64,000 nt of DNA. Source: Anaerobiospirillum succiniciproducens DSM 6400 (GTDB lineage Bacteria > Pseudomonadota > Gammaproteobacteria > Enterobacterales > Succinivibrionaceae). Location: the NCBI RefSeq assembly GCF_000482845.1, contig NZ_KI519512.1:1-64000 (forward strand), read 5' to 3'. Positions within the stretch are counted from its first letter, which is position 1. Each line of letters starts with the position of its first letter. Made by a program: the position numbers and the translations under genes. Below, piece by piece: positions 1 to 10,062 of this stretch. Below the pieces are notes generated by a model. That model was given only the letters and a program-made list of their open reading frames with translations. It was not told the DNA's origin and did not search any database.

Positions 1-2
1 AG

Positions 3-914
3 TGCAATCAATATATTGCACGCAGTTTTTTAAGAGATCTTTACCAATACTCGAGTCATCCACGTATTGAGATTGATGCATCGCTTGAAGATGTAGTTAC
101 CTCTCTCTTCCCTGTGTTTAGCTTGGCCGTAGATTTACCTGAGCAACTGCACTCTAAGGTAAGCCTGATAAAGACAAGCTTACACAGCCTTTACATTGAT
201 CATAGATATATTAAGGAGCCCAGCTTAGATAATGCTATAGCCATTTTGTTCCAAGGTGGCTACTTAAGCATTAAGAAGGTTCTATACAACGATGCATACT
301 TAGGTTTAGCCAATCATGAAGTTGCTTATTCTTTAGCCACTTTCTTAATTGGCGAGCTCAGAAATGGGCGACCAGCACTTGCTGATATCAATCATAAGCT
401 CTTTAGCCTGCTTAGTGAGCATGAAGAAGTATTTGAACGCCTGCATCAAGGCCCTCAGAGGATTGCAGATCTATTAAATCTCATACTCAATTGCCTTGAT
501 GAAAAGCTCTTCCAAGAGCCAAATTACGATGACGTGCTTACATCGGCTATAACCATGTCACTGATATTTACTGGCTATGCCAAACAGCGTGACGTTCAGT
601 CCCTTTTTGGCCCTGCAGATTTGGTGATTTATAAGCAAGATATTGGAGTCAAAGTACCTAACTTGTTAATTGAGTTTAAGCTAGCACGCTGCAGTGATGA
701 TGTCATCAAGAAACTTGATGAGGGCTCTAAGCAAATGGTAGATCGCAAGTATGGCTTTAGTTTGCTTAACTCAGATCCGCATCGCTATTGCATAGTCATT
801 AGCAATGCTCTAAAGCAAGTTGCAGCTGTCTCTAGGATTAACAATGACGGCACTTATGCTATTGAGTATCAACACCCTGATATCAATGCCAATGGTATAG
901 CCCTGACAAAATAG
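3..914 (+). CDS. AAA-ATPase-like / PD-(D/E)XK nuclease-superfamily protein, 3' part
   Basis: The reading frame is open from the left window edge (frame 3), so the gene is truncated at its 5' end. A GTG at 114 could be taken for a start, but coding continues upstream with no stop and no ribosome-binding site. The visible part resembles the C-terminal portion of the AAA-ATPase-like family (PF09820/PF08011 type). A helical region containing a 'LFQGGYLSI' segment is followed by a nuclease-like core with ADLVIY and, further on, LIEFKLA, matching the D...(E/I)xK arrangement of PD-(D/E)XK folds. The ATPase domain would lie outside the window. These proteins are common, often multicopy, and of unclear function; many are thought to be mobile or defence-related. 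No partner gene is visible downstream. Family assignment is from recognition of motifs, so moderate confidence. Confidence 0.6.
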   Translation, partial: CNQYIARSFLRDLYQYSSHPRIEIDASLEDVVTSLFPVFSLAVDLPEQLHSKVSLIKTSLHSLYIDHRYIKEPSLDNAIAILFQGGYLSIKKVLYNDAYLGLANHEVAYSLATFLIGELRNGRPALADINHKLFSLLSEHEEVFERLHQGPQRIADLLNLILNCLDEKLFQEPNYDDVLTSAITMSLIFTGYAKQRDVQSLFGPADLVIYKQDIGVKVPNLLIEFKLARCSDDVIKKLDEGSKQMVDRKYGFSLLNSDPHRYCIVISNALKQVAAVSRINNDGTYAIEYQHPDINANGIALTK

Positions 915-1500
915 CACAATACAGCCTGCTAAGACGCCGTTTGTCATACTATACATAAGTTATGGCGACGAAAGGCAAGCGTCTTTGGCCTATTGATCGC
1001 GGCGCACTGCTCGCGACTATGGAGCATGTTTACTGTTTTTGGTCATGCTCAATTTCTAGGCAAAAGATCACTATGTTGCTGATAGCTGATAGATAGCTGA
1101 AAGTTGCATGATTGGTAAGGTGAGGGGATTTTGAAAGGGGACTCAGTGATGAGCGTAAGCATGAATTGATCTTGCCTATGCTCACATGATCTTGCATGCT
1201 TGTGTGCAAGATCTTAGAGGGATTGCCCATCAGCAGCCCTCTTGGACTTAAGAGCCTAAGAGGGTGTTTATTAAGCTAAATGATTGCTCATTGCCAAATA
1301 GCTTATGCTGCCAACATCTTACGCTGCAAAGATCTGATGCTTTGCTTGGCCTTGTATGTTCTTAACAACAAGTGCTGATGGTGCAATAGTGCAGCACTCT
1401 AGTGAGTGCTCGAGCACTTAGTTAGATGCAGTGGCTCTTAGGTTTGAGCATAGCAATTTCTTTAAGTGCTCGGCACTTGTTTAAGTGCATGGGCACTTGA
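915..1500. other. Gene-free stretch with AAGTGC hairpins
   Basis: No convincing gene lies between the partial nuclease-like gene and the converging alcohol dehydrogenase. The right half (about 1390-1500) carries repeated AAGTGC/GCACTT inverted pairs. The rest shows nothing I can assign. Confidence 0.5.
1404..1498. repeat. Three consecutive AAGTGC/GCACTT hairpins
   Basis: Short inverted repeats occur at about 1404-1419 (GAGTGCTCGAGCACTT), 1464-1478 (AAGTGCTCGGCACTT) and 1483-1498 (AAGTGCATGGGCACTT). They lie immediately downstream of the minus-strand alcohol dehydrogenase stop. They could form stem-loops at the 3' end of its transcript, but no strong U-tract follows, so a terminator role is only possible. 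Confidence 0.45.
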
Positions 1501-2664
1501 TTAGAGGGCGTTGCGATAGATCTGCTTGATGTCCTCGAGGTACAGAGGGCGTGGGCACTTGTCGAAGCCTGGGTTAAAGGCTAAGGCATGCTCGGCCATC
1601 TCATCAATGTGCTTGTCATCGATATTGAGAGCAGATAAGTTGTTTGGAATACCAATAGAGCTAAAGAATGCCTCAGTCTTATTGATAGCCTCATTAGCCA
1701 TAGCATAGCGATCTTCTTGATCTTGCATGAAGAATACGGCCTTACCATAATGGCAGAAGCGCTCAACAGTATCGTCGTTAAGGGCATAGCGCATTAAGTG
1801 AGGAGTTAAGATCGCCAGACCAACACCATGGGTGATGTCATAAATAGCAGAAAGCTCATGTTCCATAGCATGACATGGCCATGGACGCTCGCCATTGCCT
1901 AAGGAGCAAATGCCATTGCAAGCTAAAGAAGAAGCCCACATCATCTGAGCACGGGCATCATAGTCCTCTGGGTTTTCCATAAGCTTTGGAGCACAATCAA
2001 TGATGGTACGTAAGATAGTCTCGCAAATGCCATCAGAGATTAAGTTAGTCTCTAAGCAAATGTACTGCTCAAAGATATGAGACATGATGTCAGCTGCGCC
2101 AGCTGCGATCTGATACTTAGGCACACTGAAGGTGTACTGAGGATCTAAGATAGAAACCTTTGGGAAGAGCGCATCGTGGCAGATAGCTAACTTCTCATTA
2201 GTCTCAAGATTTGAAATCACTGCACCAGAGTCATACTCAGAACCAGTTGCTGATAAAGTGAGCACAGTGATTAAAGGCAGAGCACCCTTAACCTTGCGCC
2301 AATCCAGAACCAGCTCCCAAGCATCACCCTCGTAGCAAGCACCAGCACAAATAGCCTTAGCACAGTCTAAAACAGAGCCACCGCCTACAGCTAACACGAG
2401 CTCAATACCGTGCTCTTTGCACTTAGCTACACCATCACGTACGGAGTCAATACGTGGATTTGGCTCAACACCTGCTACTTCGTAAATGGTGCAGTCACTT
2501 AAACGAGCTAATACGTCATCATACAGTCCAGAGCGCTTAATGGAGTTGCCACCATATACGAGTAAGACCTTCTTACCGACAGCTACGACTTCATCGTGGA
2601 GCTTCTCAATCTGACCCTTGCCAAAATGAACCTTAGTTGGTGTGCAGTAAGTAAAGTTATACAT
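1501..2664 (-). CDS. Iron-containing alcohol dehydrogenase (YqhD/BdhA-like)
   Basis: A cytoplasmic NAD(P)H-dependent group III alcohol dehydrogenase that interconverts aldehydes or ketones and alcohols. In fermentative bacteria such enzymes dispose of reducing equivalents or detoxify aldehydes. The 387 residues match the family length. The nucleotide-binding motif GGGSVLD is near residue 95 and the metal ligands are recognisable: an Asp and a His in ADIMSH (about 192 and 196), and His residues in CHAMEH and DITHG (about 265-280). The 'TLSATGSEY' segment is typical of the YqhD/butanol dehydrogenase branch. The ATG at 2664 has AGAGG five to six bases upstream. The gene stands alone and is divergent from the symporter gene 1.36 kb away. 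The exact substrate cannot be told from sequence. Confidence 0.9.
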   Translation of the reverse strand: MYNFTYCTPTKVHFGKGQIEKLHDEVVAVGKKVLLVYGGNSIKRSGLYDDVLARLSDCTIYEVAGVEPNPRIDSVRDGVAKCKEHGIELVLAVGGGSVLDCAKAICAGACYEGDAWELVLDWRKVKGALPLITVLTLSATGSEYDSGAVISNLETNEKLAICHDALFPKVSILDPQYTFSVPKYQIAAGAADIMSHIFEQYICLETNLISDGICETILRTIIDCAPKLMENPEDYDARAQMMWASSLACNGICSLGNGERPWPCHAMEHELSAIYDITHGVGLAILTPHLMRYALNDDTVERFCHYGKAVFFMQDQEDRYAMANEAINKTEAFFSSIGIPNNLSALNIDDKHIDEMAEHALAFNPGFDKCPRPLYLEDIKQIYRNAL

Positions 2665-4021
2665 AAAACCTCTTTGTTCCTTAACCTCAATTCAGCTCAA
2701 GGAGCAGCGTATCGCCACGCACGACAGACACATACAACTGCAGCACTACAACAGCCACTCAAAGCATGAGCGATGCAGTTCATAGCAAAGCTATCTAATG
2801 GAGCCAATCGCTATGCTTTACCGTGCTTTGCAATACTGCTACGTGCACTGAAGCTATGATCAACTAAGCTAAGCTCAGTAGTGTGCCTCTTACTTCATGG
2901 CAGTGCTTACACGTGCAACCTTTTTGCTATGACAAGATCATAGCAAAACATACCTAGCCTAAGGACAGGATCGATTAACTATGCCCTTATGCTCAAATTT
3001 TCAGCTCAAAACATCACTATTCTTTGTGCACAATTTCATCATATGACTGCAAATATTTGCAAAATCGCTGCAAGCCTTTTGAAGGTGCCATTTATACGGG
3101 ATAGAGCTTTACTCATCTTTTAAATTGATTGAAATCGTTGCATGTGCCTAAAGTGCGCTTACATATGACAGGCTATGAACTTACAACACCAGTAGATCAC
3201 AGCCATAAAAAGCTGTAGGCACATCCATTTCTCTAACTCATTTAGCCCATTAACTAAAGGGGCTAAGCATAGATGGCAATTAAGCAGATTAAGTGCTCAA
3301 GTGATGTAGCCTCACTATTATTTTCTTTGCTCTTCACTTAATTAATTTGACTAAGAGGGTACTTTTGGGGCGATTGTTCCGTTTTGGCCTCTCATGGCCT
3401 CGATGTGGTGCACTCATTTAATGTGAATGCGTGGAGCCGATATTTTTGCCGTTGCAGATGCGTTGGCATGAGCGTCTATGGATAAAGGTTTGAGTAACTT
3501 TGATAAAAAGTGTCGGCTCAGTAGGAATTTGATCCAACTCACACTTGATTCGTTTATGATTGTGGCTATCATTAATCGTCCTCGCAAGTGCAGATCAGTT
3601 TCATTTGCAACTTGTCAGGACAATAGTCTGATGCCAGTTCAGTACGATGCAGCTGCACCGCTGATCAGCTAATGAGAGCTCATGACTAGATGAGCCTAGC
3701 CATCTTGAGTACTACTTAAGACTCTTTTTAGTACTGCTCAAATCGCTATCACTCTTAGCGGCATTGTTAGAGGCAGCGCTACTGCACTTGTAAGTTTACT
3801 GAAAACTGATGTATCACTCTGGCATGCAAAAGCTAAAAGCCTTTGCAAAACCCAGTAGGCTGCAGCAGCACTTAAGCAAACACAAGCGCGTGAAGTAAAA
3901 CGCTGTCAAAGGTTAATTCAAACAGGAGACGATATCCCTTCTTGAAGATCACGGGCCTAGTTGAAAGTAACTATTTACTGTCAGTTTTAGGCATGCTCTA
4001 AGAGAATATATCGGTTACTAC
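2665..4021. other. 1.36-kb gene-free divergent intergenic region
   Basis: This region lies between the divergent alcohol dehydrogenase and symporter genes and should hold both promoters. A 64-codon open frame near 3478 has no family resemblance or good ribosome-binding site and was not accepted. The only clear structure is a perfect inverted repeat at 2922-2948. Confidence 0.5.
2922..2948. repeat. Perfect 11-bp inverted repeat upstream of the alcohol dehydrogenase
   Basis: TTTTGCTATGA, a five-base loop (CAAGA), then TCATAGCAAAA form a perfect 11-bp stem about 260 bp upstream of the minus-strand dehydrogenase start. No U-tract follows on either strand beyond the stem's own T/A ends. It could be a regulator-binding palindrome or an RNA hairpin; function is unknown. 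Confidence 0.5.
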
Positions 4022-5320
4022 ATGTCAAAAGAAAACTTATCAAACGTTGATGCCATTCGTTCCAGCATGTCGCCGCAAGAGCAAAAGCGCCGCTTTGTTA
4101 ACGCTGCTTTCTATGCTGTGTGTTTGATCGCAGGCATTGGCTTTGGTTTTCTGAACAATGAGTCTGTCAATCAGCTGATGGGCTTCATTGCCACTGTCTT
4201 CACTCGACTGTTCTCATTTATCGCAGTCCCAATCATTGCTTTAGCTTTAATCTCCACCTTAGCTAAGCTTGGTAAGGACAGCTCTTCTGGTCGTATCTTT
4301 AAGCACACCATCTTCTACACCTTAGCTACCACCATCGCTGCTGCTGTTGTGGGTGCTGCTTTATATGTCATCATTGCTCCAGGCAATGTACCTGCTGAGA
4401 TCGCCGGTACCGCCACCGTTGGTGACATTAAGAATTTATCTTACTTAGACCACATCTTAAGCATTATTCCTAACAACATTCTGCAACCATTTGTTTCTGG
4501 CAACGTACTTTCAGTACTGATCATTGCTGCAGCTTTTGGTATGGCTTTAGCTTTAATGCCAGCTAATGCTCACCGCGATGGCCTGTTAAACACCATCTTA
4601 GGTCTGCAAGATGTTTTATTCATGCTCATCAAGTGGATCATTGCTATCCTGCCTATCGGTATCATGGGCTTTACTGCACAGCTCATCACCGAACTTGAGC
4701 ATGGTGTAGCTTTAGGTTCTGTAGGCACTTACTTTGGTGTTGTAGTTGGCGCAAACTTAATTCAGGCATTCATTATCCTGCCTTTATTCTTAATGATGCG
4801 CGGCTTAAACCCATTGAAAGTAATCCGTGGCATGATGCCAGCTGTTGCAGTTGCTTTCTTCTCTAAGTCATCTGCCGGTACCCTGCCAGTTACCATGAAC
4901 TCAGCTGAGAACAACCTCAATATTAATCCAAAGGTATCTCGCTTTGTTCTACCAATCTGCACCACCATCAATATGAATGGTTGCGCAGGCTTCATTCTCA
5001 TCACCTCTTTATTCTTAATGCAGAATGCAGGTATTGAGATCACCACTGGCACCATCATCGCTTGGATCTTCATTGCCACCATCGCTGCAGTTGGTAATGC
5101 TGGCGTGCCAATGGGCTGCTACTTCCTGACCATTTCCTTAATGTCATCCATGGGCGTTCCTGTATTACTCATGGGTATCATTCTCCCTGTTTACGCTGTT
5201 ATCGACATGATCGAGACTGCTGTTAACGTATGGTCAGACTCAACTGTAGTTAACATGGTTAACAAAGACTTAGATGGCAAGTTAGACGAGGATGAGGCTA
5301 AGCACAGCGTTGCAGCCTAA
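4022..5320 (+). CDS. Dicarboxylate/amino acid:cation symporter (DAACS family)
   Basis: An inner-membrane secondary transporter of the DAACS family (GltP/DctA/TcyP/SstT relatives), which couples uptake of dicarboxylates or acidic/neutral amino acids to Na+ or H+. The 432 residues match the family and contain multiple hydrophobic helices. The signature re-entrant loop SSSAGTLPVT (HP1) is near residue 280, followed by the TM7 motif NMNGCAG, a variant of the usual NMDGTA. The Asp-to-Asn and Thr-to-Cys differences in that motif make a standard Glu/Asp substrate uncertain. The ATG at 4022 has only a weak ribosome-binding site, but the N-terminus fits the family. A strong hairpin terminator follows. 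Confidence 0.9.
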   Translation: MSKENLSNVDAIRSSMSPQEQKRRFVNAAFYAVCLIAGIGFGFLNNESVNQLMGFIATVFTRLFSFIAVPIIALALISTLAKLGKDSSSGRIFKHTIFYTLATTIAAAVVGAALYVIIAPGNVPAEIAGTATVGDIKNLSYLDHILSIIPNNILQPFVSGNVLSVLIIAAAFGMALALMPANAHRDGLLNTILGLQDVLFMLIKWIIAILPIGIMGFTAQLITELEHGVALGSVGTYFGVVVGANLIQAFIILPLFLMMRGLNPLKVIRGMMPAVAVAFFSKSSAGTLPVTMNSAENNLNINPKVSRFVLPICTTINMNGCAGFILITSLFLMQNAGIEITTGTIIAWIFIATIAAVGNAGVPMGCYFLTISLMSSMGVPVLLMGIILPVYAVIDMIETAVNVWSDSTVVNMVNKDLDGKLDEDEAKHSVAA

Positions 5321-5371
5321 TTCCCAAACTTACCTAAGCTAAGAGCCCCCAAAAGCCACTTAGCTAATGCC

Positions 5372-5405
5372 AAAAAGGCGGTGCCTCACAACACCGCCTT
5401 TTTGC
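5372..5405 (+). terminator. Intrinsic terminator after the symporter gene
   Basis: AAAAAGGCGGTG and CACCGCCTTTTT pair perfectly (12 bp) around an eight-base loop and end in a T tract. The symmetric A/T flanks could allow function on both strands. Confidence 0.9.
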
Positions 5406-5562
5406 ATTTTTACAAAGCTACGAGCAGCACCATGCGTGTCCAACCTTTAGCAGCACTATGGAGTAACCAGCCTCTAGCAACGCCAGGATCTCTCCAAGCA
5501 CTTACAGCACCATGCGTTTCGCTGCAATCGTCTACACTAAGCTGCGATCGCCTCTTTTCATT

Positions 5563-5620
5563 GCCAATCTTGCAATGCCTATCTTTGCCCGGCCAATCTT
5601 GCAAGGTCTATCTTTGCCTG
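5563..5620. repeat. Direct repeat, period 29 bp, two copies
   Basis: The unit begins GCCAATCTTGCAA and ends CTATCTTTGCC(C/T)G. Copies start at 5563 and 5592 and differ at a few bases; a decayed third copy may begin at 5621. It is intergenic with no known function. Confidence 0.6.
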
Positions 5621-5869
5621 GCCTAAATTTGGGCAGGATTAAGTAGCTCTACTATGCCTTTGTTGTGAGACAATCGGCCACTATAGTACAATGCGCGCAA
5701 CTTAATAGTCTTTTTTAGGTCTGTTCGTACTTGCGTCTTTTTAGACGTGAAAGCGCCATAGTTATTGCTGAACATTGGTCGCTTATCATAAGAGTACTCT
5801 TTACTACACTAGCTACTCATGATCTTATGAGTAAGCCTAGCTTTTCCGTTTATCTCGAGGTTAGTCAGT

Positions 5870-7048
5870 ATGCGTAAAATGTCAGTACGCCAGCAGGTGT
5901 ACGTAGCTCGCATCGGTTATTTCCTATCAGGTTTTGCTGTAGCATGCTGGGCACCTCTGATCCCAATCTTGCAGCATAATCTGCAGCTCTCTACTGAAGC
6001 TGTGAGCGTCATGGTAGTAACCTTTGGTGTGGGTGCAGTTGTCGGCATGCTCTTAAGCGGACCCATCATGCGCTACTTTGGCTTTAAGATTACTTATGCC
6101 TCGTGCTGTTTTTTAATCTCTACCACCATCTGTATTATCGCGTGGATGCCAAGTTACGAGATTGTACTGGGCGCTCTGGTGCTGTTTGGTATCTCGCTTG
6201 GTTGTATTGATGTGGCCATCAATGTCTTTGCGGCCTATCTTGAAAAGCGCTATCGCCTACTGCTCATGTCAGTGCTGTATGCCTACTACTCCATGGGCGA
6301 GGTAATTGGCGCGATCTTAATGATGTTCTTGCTCACTATCGCTATGTCTCCATCACTGGCGATCTTGATGCTCATCTCCATGATCTACATTGCATCGGCT
6401 TACTACACTCCAGTTATCATCAACATTAAGTCGGAGAACAAGCAAGATAACCGCAGCTTTGTTATGCCTGTACAACCAGTGATCTCACTTGCCTTAATCA
6501 TTGCTTTTACTTACGTAGTTGGTGGAGCGATCTTAGATTGGTCGGGACTGTACCTAACCATGGAGGCAGGTATTCCGCTTAACTATGCAACTCTGGGCTA
6601 CGGCATTGTTTCAGCCTGTATGCTGGTATTGCGTATTTGGTCACGACCAATCATCAATGTCATTGGCACCTTCAACTTTGCTTTCTTTGGTGCCCTCATC
6701 ATGATTGCTGGCTTAGTTGCGATGGTGCTCTTTCCAAACATCATCGTCATTATCATTAGCTTCTTTGCTATTGGTATTGGCATGTCTAACATTAGCCCGC
6801 TCGTTACCTCTGCCACAGGTAAGCAAGATAAGATGCCACTGGTACCTGCGATCTCATTTTTATCAGTGTGCGGCTACACTGGACTGTTATTAGGCCCTGC
6901 AGCCTTAGGCGGCATTGCCTCCTTCATCAGCCTTGGCGGCATTTTCCTCTTCCTTGCCGCCCTCACTGCAGTTAGCGCCGTCCTCATATACACCGTCCGT
7001 CGCGAGCTCAATGCCATCGACCCACGCCTCAACACCAACGTCGACTAA
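5870..7048 (+). CDS. MFS transporter (YbjJ-like)
   Basis: A 392-residue inner-membrane protein with about 12 hydrophobic segments, the size and pattern of the major facilitator superfamily. The N-terminus ('ARIGYFLSGFAVACWAPLIP') resembles the YbjJ-like branch, whose substrates are mostly undefined. A GAGG sequence lies about ten bases upstream of the chosen ATG at 5870; an in-frame ATG at 5879 is the alternative. It is a single gene, flanked by a terminator upstream and a long hairpin downstream. No neighbouring metabolic gene hints at the cargo. Confidence 0.85.
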   Translation: MRKMSVRQQVYVARIGYFLSGFAVACWAPLIPILQHNLQLSTEAVSVMVVTFGVGAVVGMLLSGPIMRYFGFKITYASCCFLISTTICIIAWMPSYEIVLGALVLFGISLGCIDVAINVFAAYLEKRYRLLLMSVLYAYYSMGEVIGAILMMFLLTIAMSPSLAILMLISMIYIASAYYTPVIINIKSENKQDNRSFVMPVQPVISLALIIAFTYVVGGAILDWSGLYLTMEAGIPLNYATLGYGIVSACMLVLRIWSRPIINVIGTFNFAFFGALIMIAGLVAMVLFPNIIVIIISFFAIGIGMSNISPLVTSATGKQDKMPLVPAISFLSVCGYTGLLLGPAALGGIASFISLGGIFLFLAALTAVSAVLIYTVRRELNAIDPRLNTNVD

Positions 7049-7067
7049 CCAAACTCCCGCCACTCCT

Positions 7068-7108
7068 GGCCATAACAGCTCTTGCTATCTAGCAAGAGCT
7101 CTATGGTC
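7068..7108 (+). terminator. Long hairpin after the MFS gene
   Basis: GGCCATAACAGCTCTTGCTA pairs with TAGCAAGAGCTCTATGGTC through a two-base loop, with one bulge. The stem is very stable, but no clear T tract follows, so it may terminate weakly or stabilise the 3' end. Confidence 0.65.
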
Positions 7109-7319
7109 AGCTGACTCCTCTTTGCCACCCCACTTCTTGGCAGCATCAAACCCCAAAATCTCTTATCTTTGAGCATGTACTATCACATCTACCAGTAGCC
7201 ATTGGTACTATGTTTGCGTATCTATGGCATAATAATCATATGTGTTTTGCTCAGTAGCAGCGCCCGCACACTTGGTTGTTTTTTCGGGGCTAGTAATCTT
7301 AAAGAAAGAGGAGTGCATC

Positions 7320-10058
7320 ATGGCAGATCTGAAACCTGAAGAGCGTGCTCGTCAATGGATTGATAGAAAGCTTAAAGATGCTGGCTGGGAAGTTATCAAC
7401 CGCAATGACTTTGCGCCTAGCATGAATGCTGTTGCTATACGTGAGACTTTAATGTCAGGTGGTCTTGAAGCTGACTATGTTTTGTTTCTTAATGGCAAAG
7501 CAGCTGCAGTTATTGAGGCAAAACGTGAAGAGATTTCGCTTGATAATCCACAACTAATTGCACAAGCTGAGAACTACACTACAAAGGCATTAGAATGGGT
7601 GCCTCTATGGGAAAATCCTATCCCTTTTGTTTTCCTCTCCAATGGCAAAGAGATAGCATTTAAAGATTGTCGTAAGCAAGATGCCAAATACGAAAAGCTT
7701 AAGAATTTTAAGCGTCCTTGGGATCTGGCCAAAGCACTCTGTCTAAGCGAATTTGCCGGACTACCATACCTTGCACCTGAAGGTCTGAGATCTTGTCAAT
7801 ATGAGGCCATTTCCAATCTCGAGGCTTCTTTTAAAGATGGCAACCGCCGTGCTTTAATGGTTTTAGCCACTGGATCAGGCAAGACCTTTACTGCATGCAT
7901 GATGATCTACCGTATGCTCGCTTTTACTCCAATGAGGCGTGTACTTTTCTTAGTAGATCGCACTAATCTAGGAAACGATGCCGCTTCAGCATTATCTGGA
8001 TTCAGCTTAACAGACAACAAAAAACCTTTGTCAGAAATCTTTCTTATAAATAAGCTCGATAGTAAGAATATTGAGAAAAGAGCTAGTGTATTTATCAGCA
8101 CCATACAGCGACTATACTCTGCTTTATCTGGCAAGAATGACATGCCATCTGAGAAAGAAGAAGATACTGATATCTATCAAAAAGAAGATGCTGATTTATT
8201 TGATGATCTGAACAAGTCAGTTGATTTACCAGACAATCCATGTCTACCAGCTGACTTCTTTGATCTTATTATCATAGATGAGTGCCATCGCTCTATCTAT
8301 AGCAATTGGCAAAAAGTACTGACCTACTTTAAAACAGCCAGACTTGTAGGCCTTACTGCAACCCCAATTCCTGAAACTGTTGCTTTCTTTAATAAAAATA
8401 TAGTTGCTAACTATAGTTACGAAGACTCGGTAAAAGATAATGTTAATGTGGGCTTTAACATTTACCGTATTAAAACAATGGTAAGCGAAGAAGGTGGTGA
8501 GATCGAAACTGGGGATACCATTCTCTCCACCATACGTGGCGAAGATAAATCAAAAGAACAAATTGCCATTTGCGATCGCGAGTTTGATAAAAACAAGCTA
8601 AATCGCAGTATTGTTGTTCCAGATCAGATTCGCAAAGTACTACAAGAATACAAAGATGTGGTCTACACAAGCATGTATCCTGATCGCGAACCTAACTATG
8701 ACTATCTGCCTAAGACTCTAATCTTCGCCGTTTCTGAGGATCACGCCAAGATCATTGTTGAAATTGCTAAAGAAGTCTTTAACCGTAAAGTAGACGATAA
8801 TAAGTTTGTCCAAAGAATTACTTACTCTTGTGATGATACTAAGAAGCTAATTCAGCAATTCCGTTATGACGTCGATTTTCGTATAGCTGTTACTGTTACT
8901 TTAGTGGCTACAGGCACTGATGTACGTCCATTAGAAGTGCTCCTCTTCCTCAATGATATACGCTCTGAGACTCTCTATGCGCAAATGAAAGGACGAGGAT
9001 GTCGAGTAATTACACAGTCAGAACTTAGAAGCGTAACTCCCAACGCTTCAAGTAAGGATTTGTTCTATATTATTGATGCAGCTGGCGTCACCGAAAGTGA
9101 AAAAGTAATGCCAGGAATTGGACCAAGAGACGACAAGATAGTTCAGCCTTCCTTAACACGATTATTTGAGATGATGGCGCTGCGAAATCTATCAGATGAT
9201 TTGTTTATCTTATTAGCCAATAAACTTAGCGTAATCGGAAAGAAAGTCTCGCCAGAAGATCTAGCTGACTACGAAAGGCTTTGTCCAATCACACCGACTG
9301 ATTGGGCACAAATTATCTTCGATAGAATTGAAAAAGGAGATTTGCCTCCTTTTGTTTCAGCATCAGAGGACAATACTGAACGACTTGATGTTATTAGAGA
9401 ACTTCTTGAAAATAGACCAGCACGACATAAACTAATCGAAATAGCCCGAGGCTATGTCAAAGAGCTGCCAAACATGGTAGACAATGTTACATATTCAGGC
9501 TTCTCAACTGAAGAGGCCAAGTCTTACACTCAGGCTTTCAAAGAATATATCCAAACTCATAAAGATGAGATTGAGGCACTACGTCTTATTTACAATCACG
9601 ATGTAGGCAAGCTCACTCGCGATCATATTGACGAGTTAAAAAGCAAGCTTGAATTATCTATCTCTGGCTTTACAATTGACCGCCTATGGAATGACTTTGC
9701 TTTATTAGAGCAAGATAAAGTAAAACCACTAAAGAGCGATCAACAAGCCGTTACTAACCTTATTCAACTAGTTAGATACGCATATAACATGATATCTGAG
9801 CTATGCCCGCTAACAGCACTTTGCGCTCAGAGATTTGCACTTTGGTGCGGACAGGCGCAGCGTGATATATCTCCCGAACAAAAGGAGCTTTTTAGAGAAA
9901 TAGCCGCTTATATTGCGAACAATGGCAGTAGTGATTTTAAAAACATCATTAGTGTACTGCCTAATACTGCAAGTGGCCTATTAAGGCACATAAGAGATAG
10001 AGCAAAGATAGATCAAGAGATCTCATCTCTCAACGAATTCATACTTAAGGTAGCGTAA
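7320..10058 (+). CDS. hsdR: Type I restriction endonuclease R subunit
   Basis: The motor and nuclease subunit of a type I restriction-modification complex (R2M2S), which translocates unmodified DNA and cuts it at a distance. The N-terminal PD-(D/E)XK nuclease core shows EADYVLF and VIEAKRE near residues 57-74. The SF2 helicase follows with Walker A ATGSGKT (about 183-189), Walker B DECH (about 320), TATP, and a late helicase motif containing KGRGCRV. The C-terminal helical part contacts HsdM. I chose ATG 7320 because AAAGAAAGAGGAG ends seven bases before it; a GTG at 7242 would add 26 residues without a ribosome-binding site. Length is 912 residues, typical for EcoEI-like HsdR. hsdM starts four bases after the stop, so the operon order is R-M-S. 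Confidence 0.95.
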   Translation: MADLKPEERARQWIDRKLKDAGWEVINRNDFAPSMNAVAIRETLMSGGLEADYVLFLNGKAAAVIEAKREEISLDNPQLIAQAENYTTKALEWVPLWENPIPFVFLSNGKEIAFKDCRKQDAKYEKLKNFKRPWDLAKALCLSEFAGLPYLAPEGLRSCQYEAISNLEASFKDGNRRALMVLATGSGKTFTACMMIYRMLAFTPMRRVLFLVDRTNLGNDAASALSGFSLTDNKKPLSEIFLINKLDSKNIEKRASVFISTIQRLYSALSGKNDMPSEKEEDTDIYQKEDADLFDDLNKSVDLPDNPCLPADFFDLIIIDECHRSIYSNWQKVLTYFKTARLVGLTATPIPETVAFFNKNIVANYSYEDSVKDNVNVGFNIYRIKTMVSEEGGEIETGDTILSTIRGEDKSKEQIAICDREFDKNKLNRSIVVPDQIRKVLQEYKDVVYTSMYPDREPNYDYLPKTLIFAVSEDHAKIIVEIAKEVFNRKVDDNKFVQRITYSCDDTKKLIQQFRYDVDFRIAVTVTLVATGTDVRPLEVLLFLNDIRSETLYAQMKGRGCRVITQSELRSVTPNASSKDLFYIIDAAGVTESEKVMPGIGPRDDKIVQPSLTRLFEMMALRNLSDDLFILLANKLSVIGKKVSPEDLADYERLCPITPTDWAQIIFDRIEKGDLPPFVSASEDNTERLDVIRELLENRPARHKLIEIARGYVKELPNMVDNVTYSGFSTEEAKSYTQAFKEYIQTHKDEIEALRLIYNHDVGKLTRDHIDELKSKLELSISGFTIDRLWNDFALLEQDKVKPLKSDQQAVTNLIQLVRYAYNMISELCPLTALCAQRFALWCGQAQRDISPEQKELFREIAAYIANNGSSDFKNIISVLPNTASGLLRHIRDRAKIDQEISSLNEFILKVA

Positions 10059-10062
10059 AAGA

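Larger units (their letters stand above)
5321..5869. other. Gene-free stretch with terminator and a 29-bp direct repeat
   Basis: It holds the symporter terminator at 5372-5403 and a two-copy direct repeat at 5563-5620. The promoter of the following MFS gene should lie near its right end. Short open frames in either strand over 5381-5626 are low-complexity and mutually overlapping; I reject them as genes. Confidence 0.5.

Noticed and set aside
3478-3672. 64-codon open frame between adh and symporter genes
   Set aside because: No similarity, no convincing start signal; likely chance.
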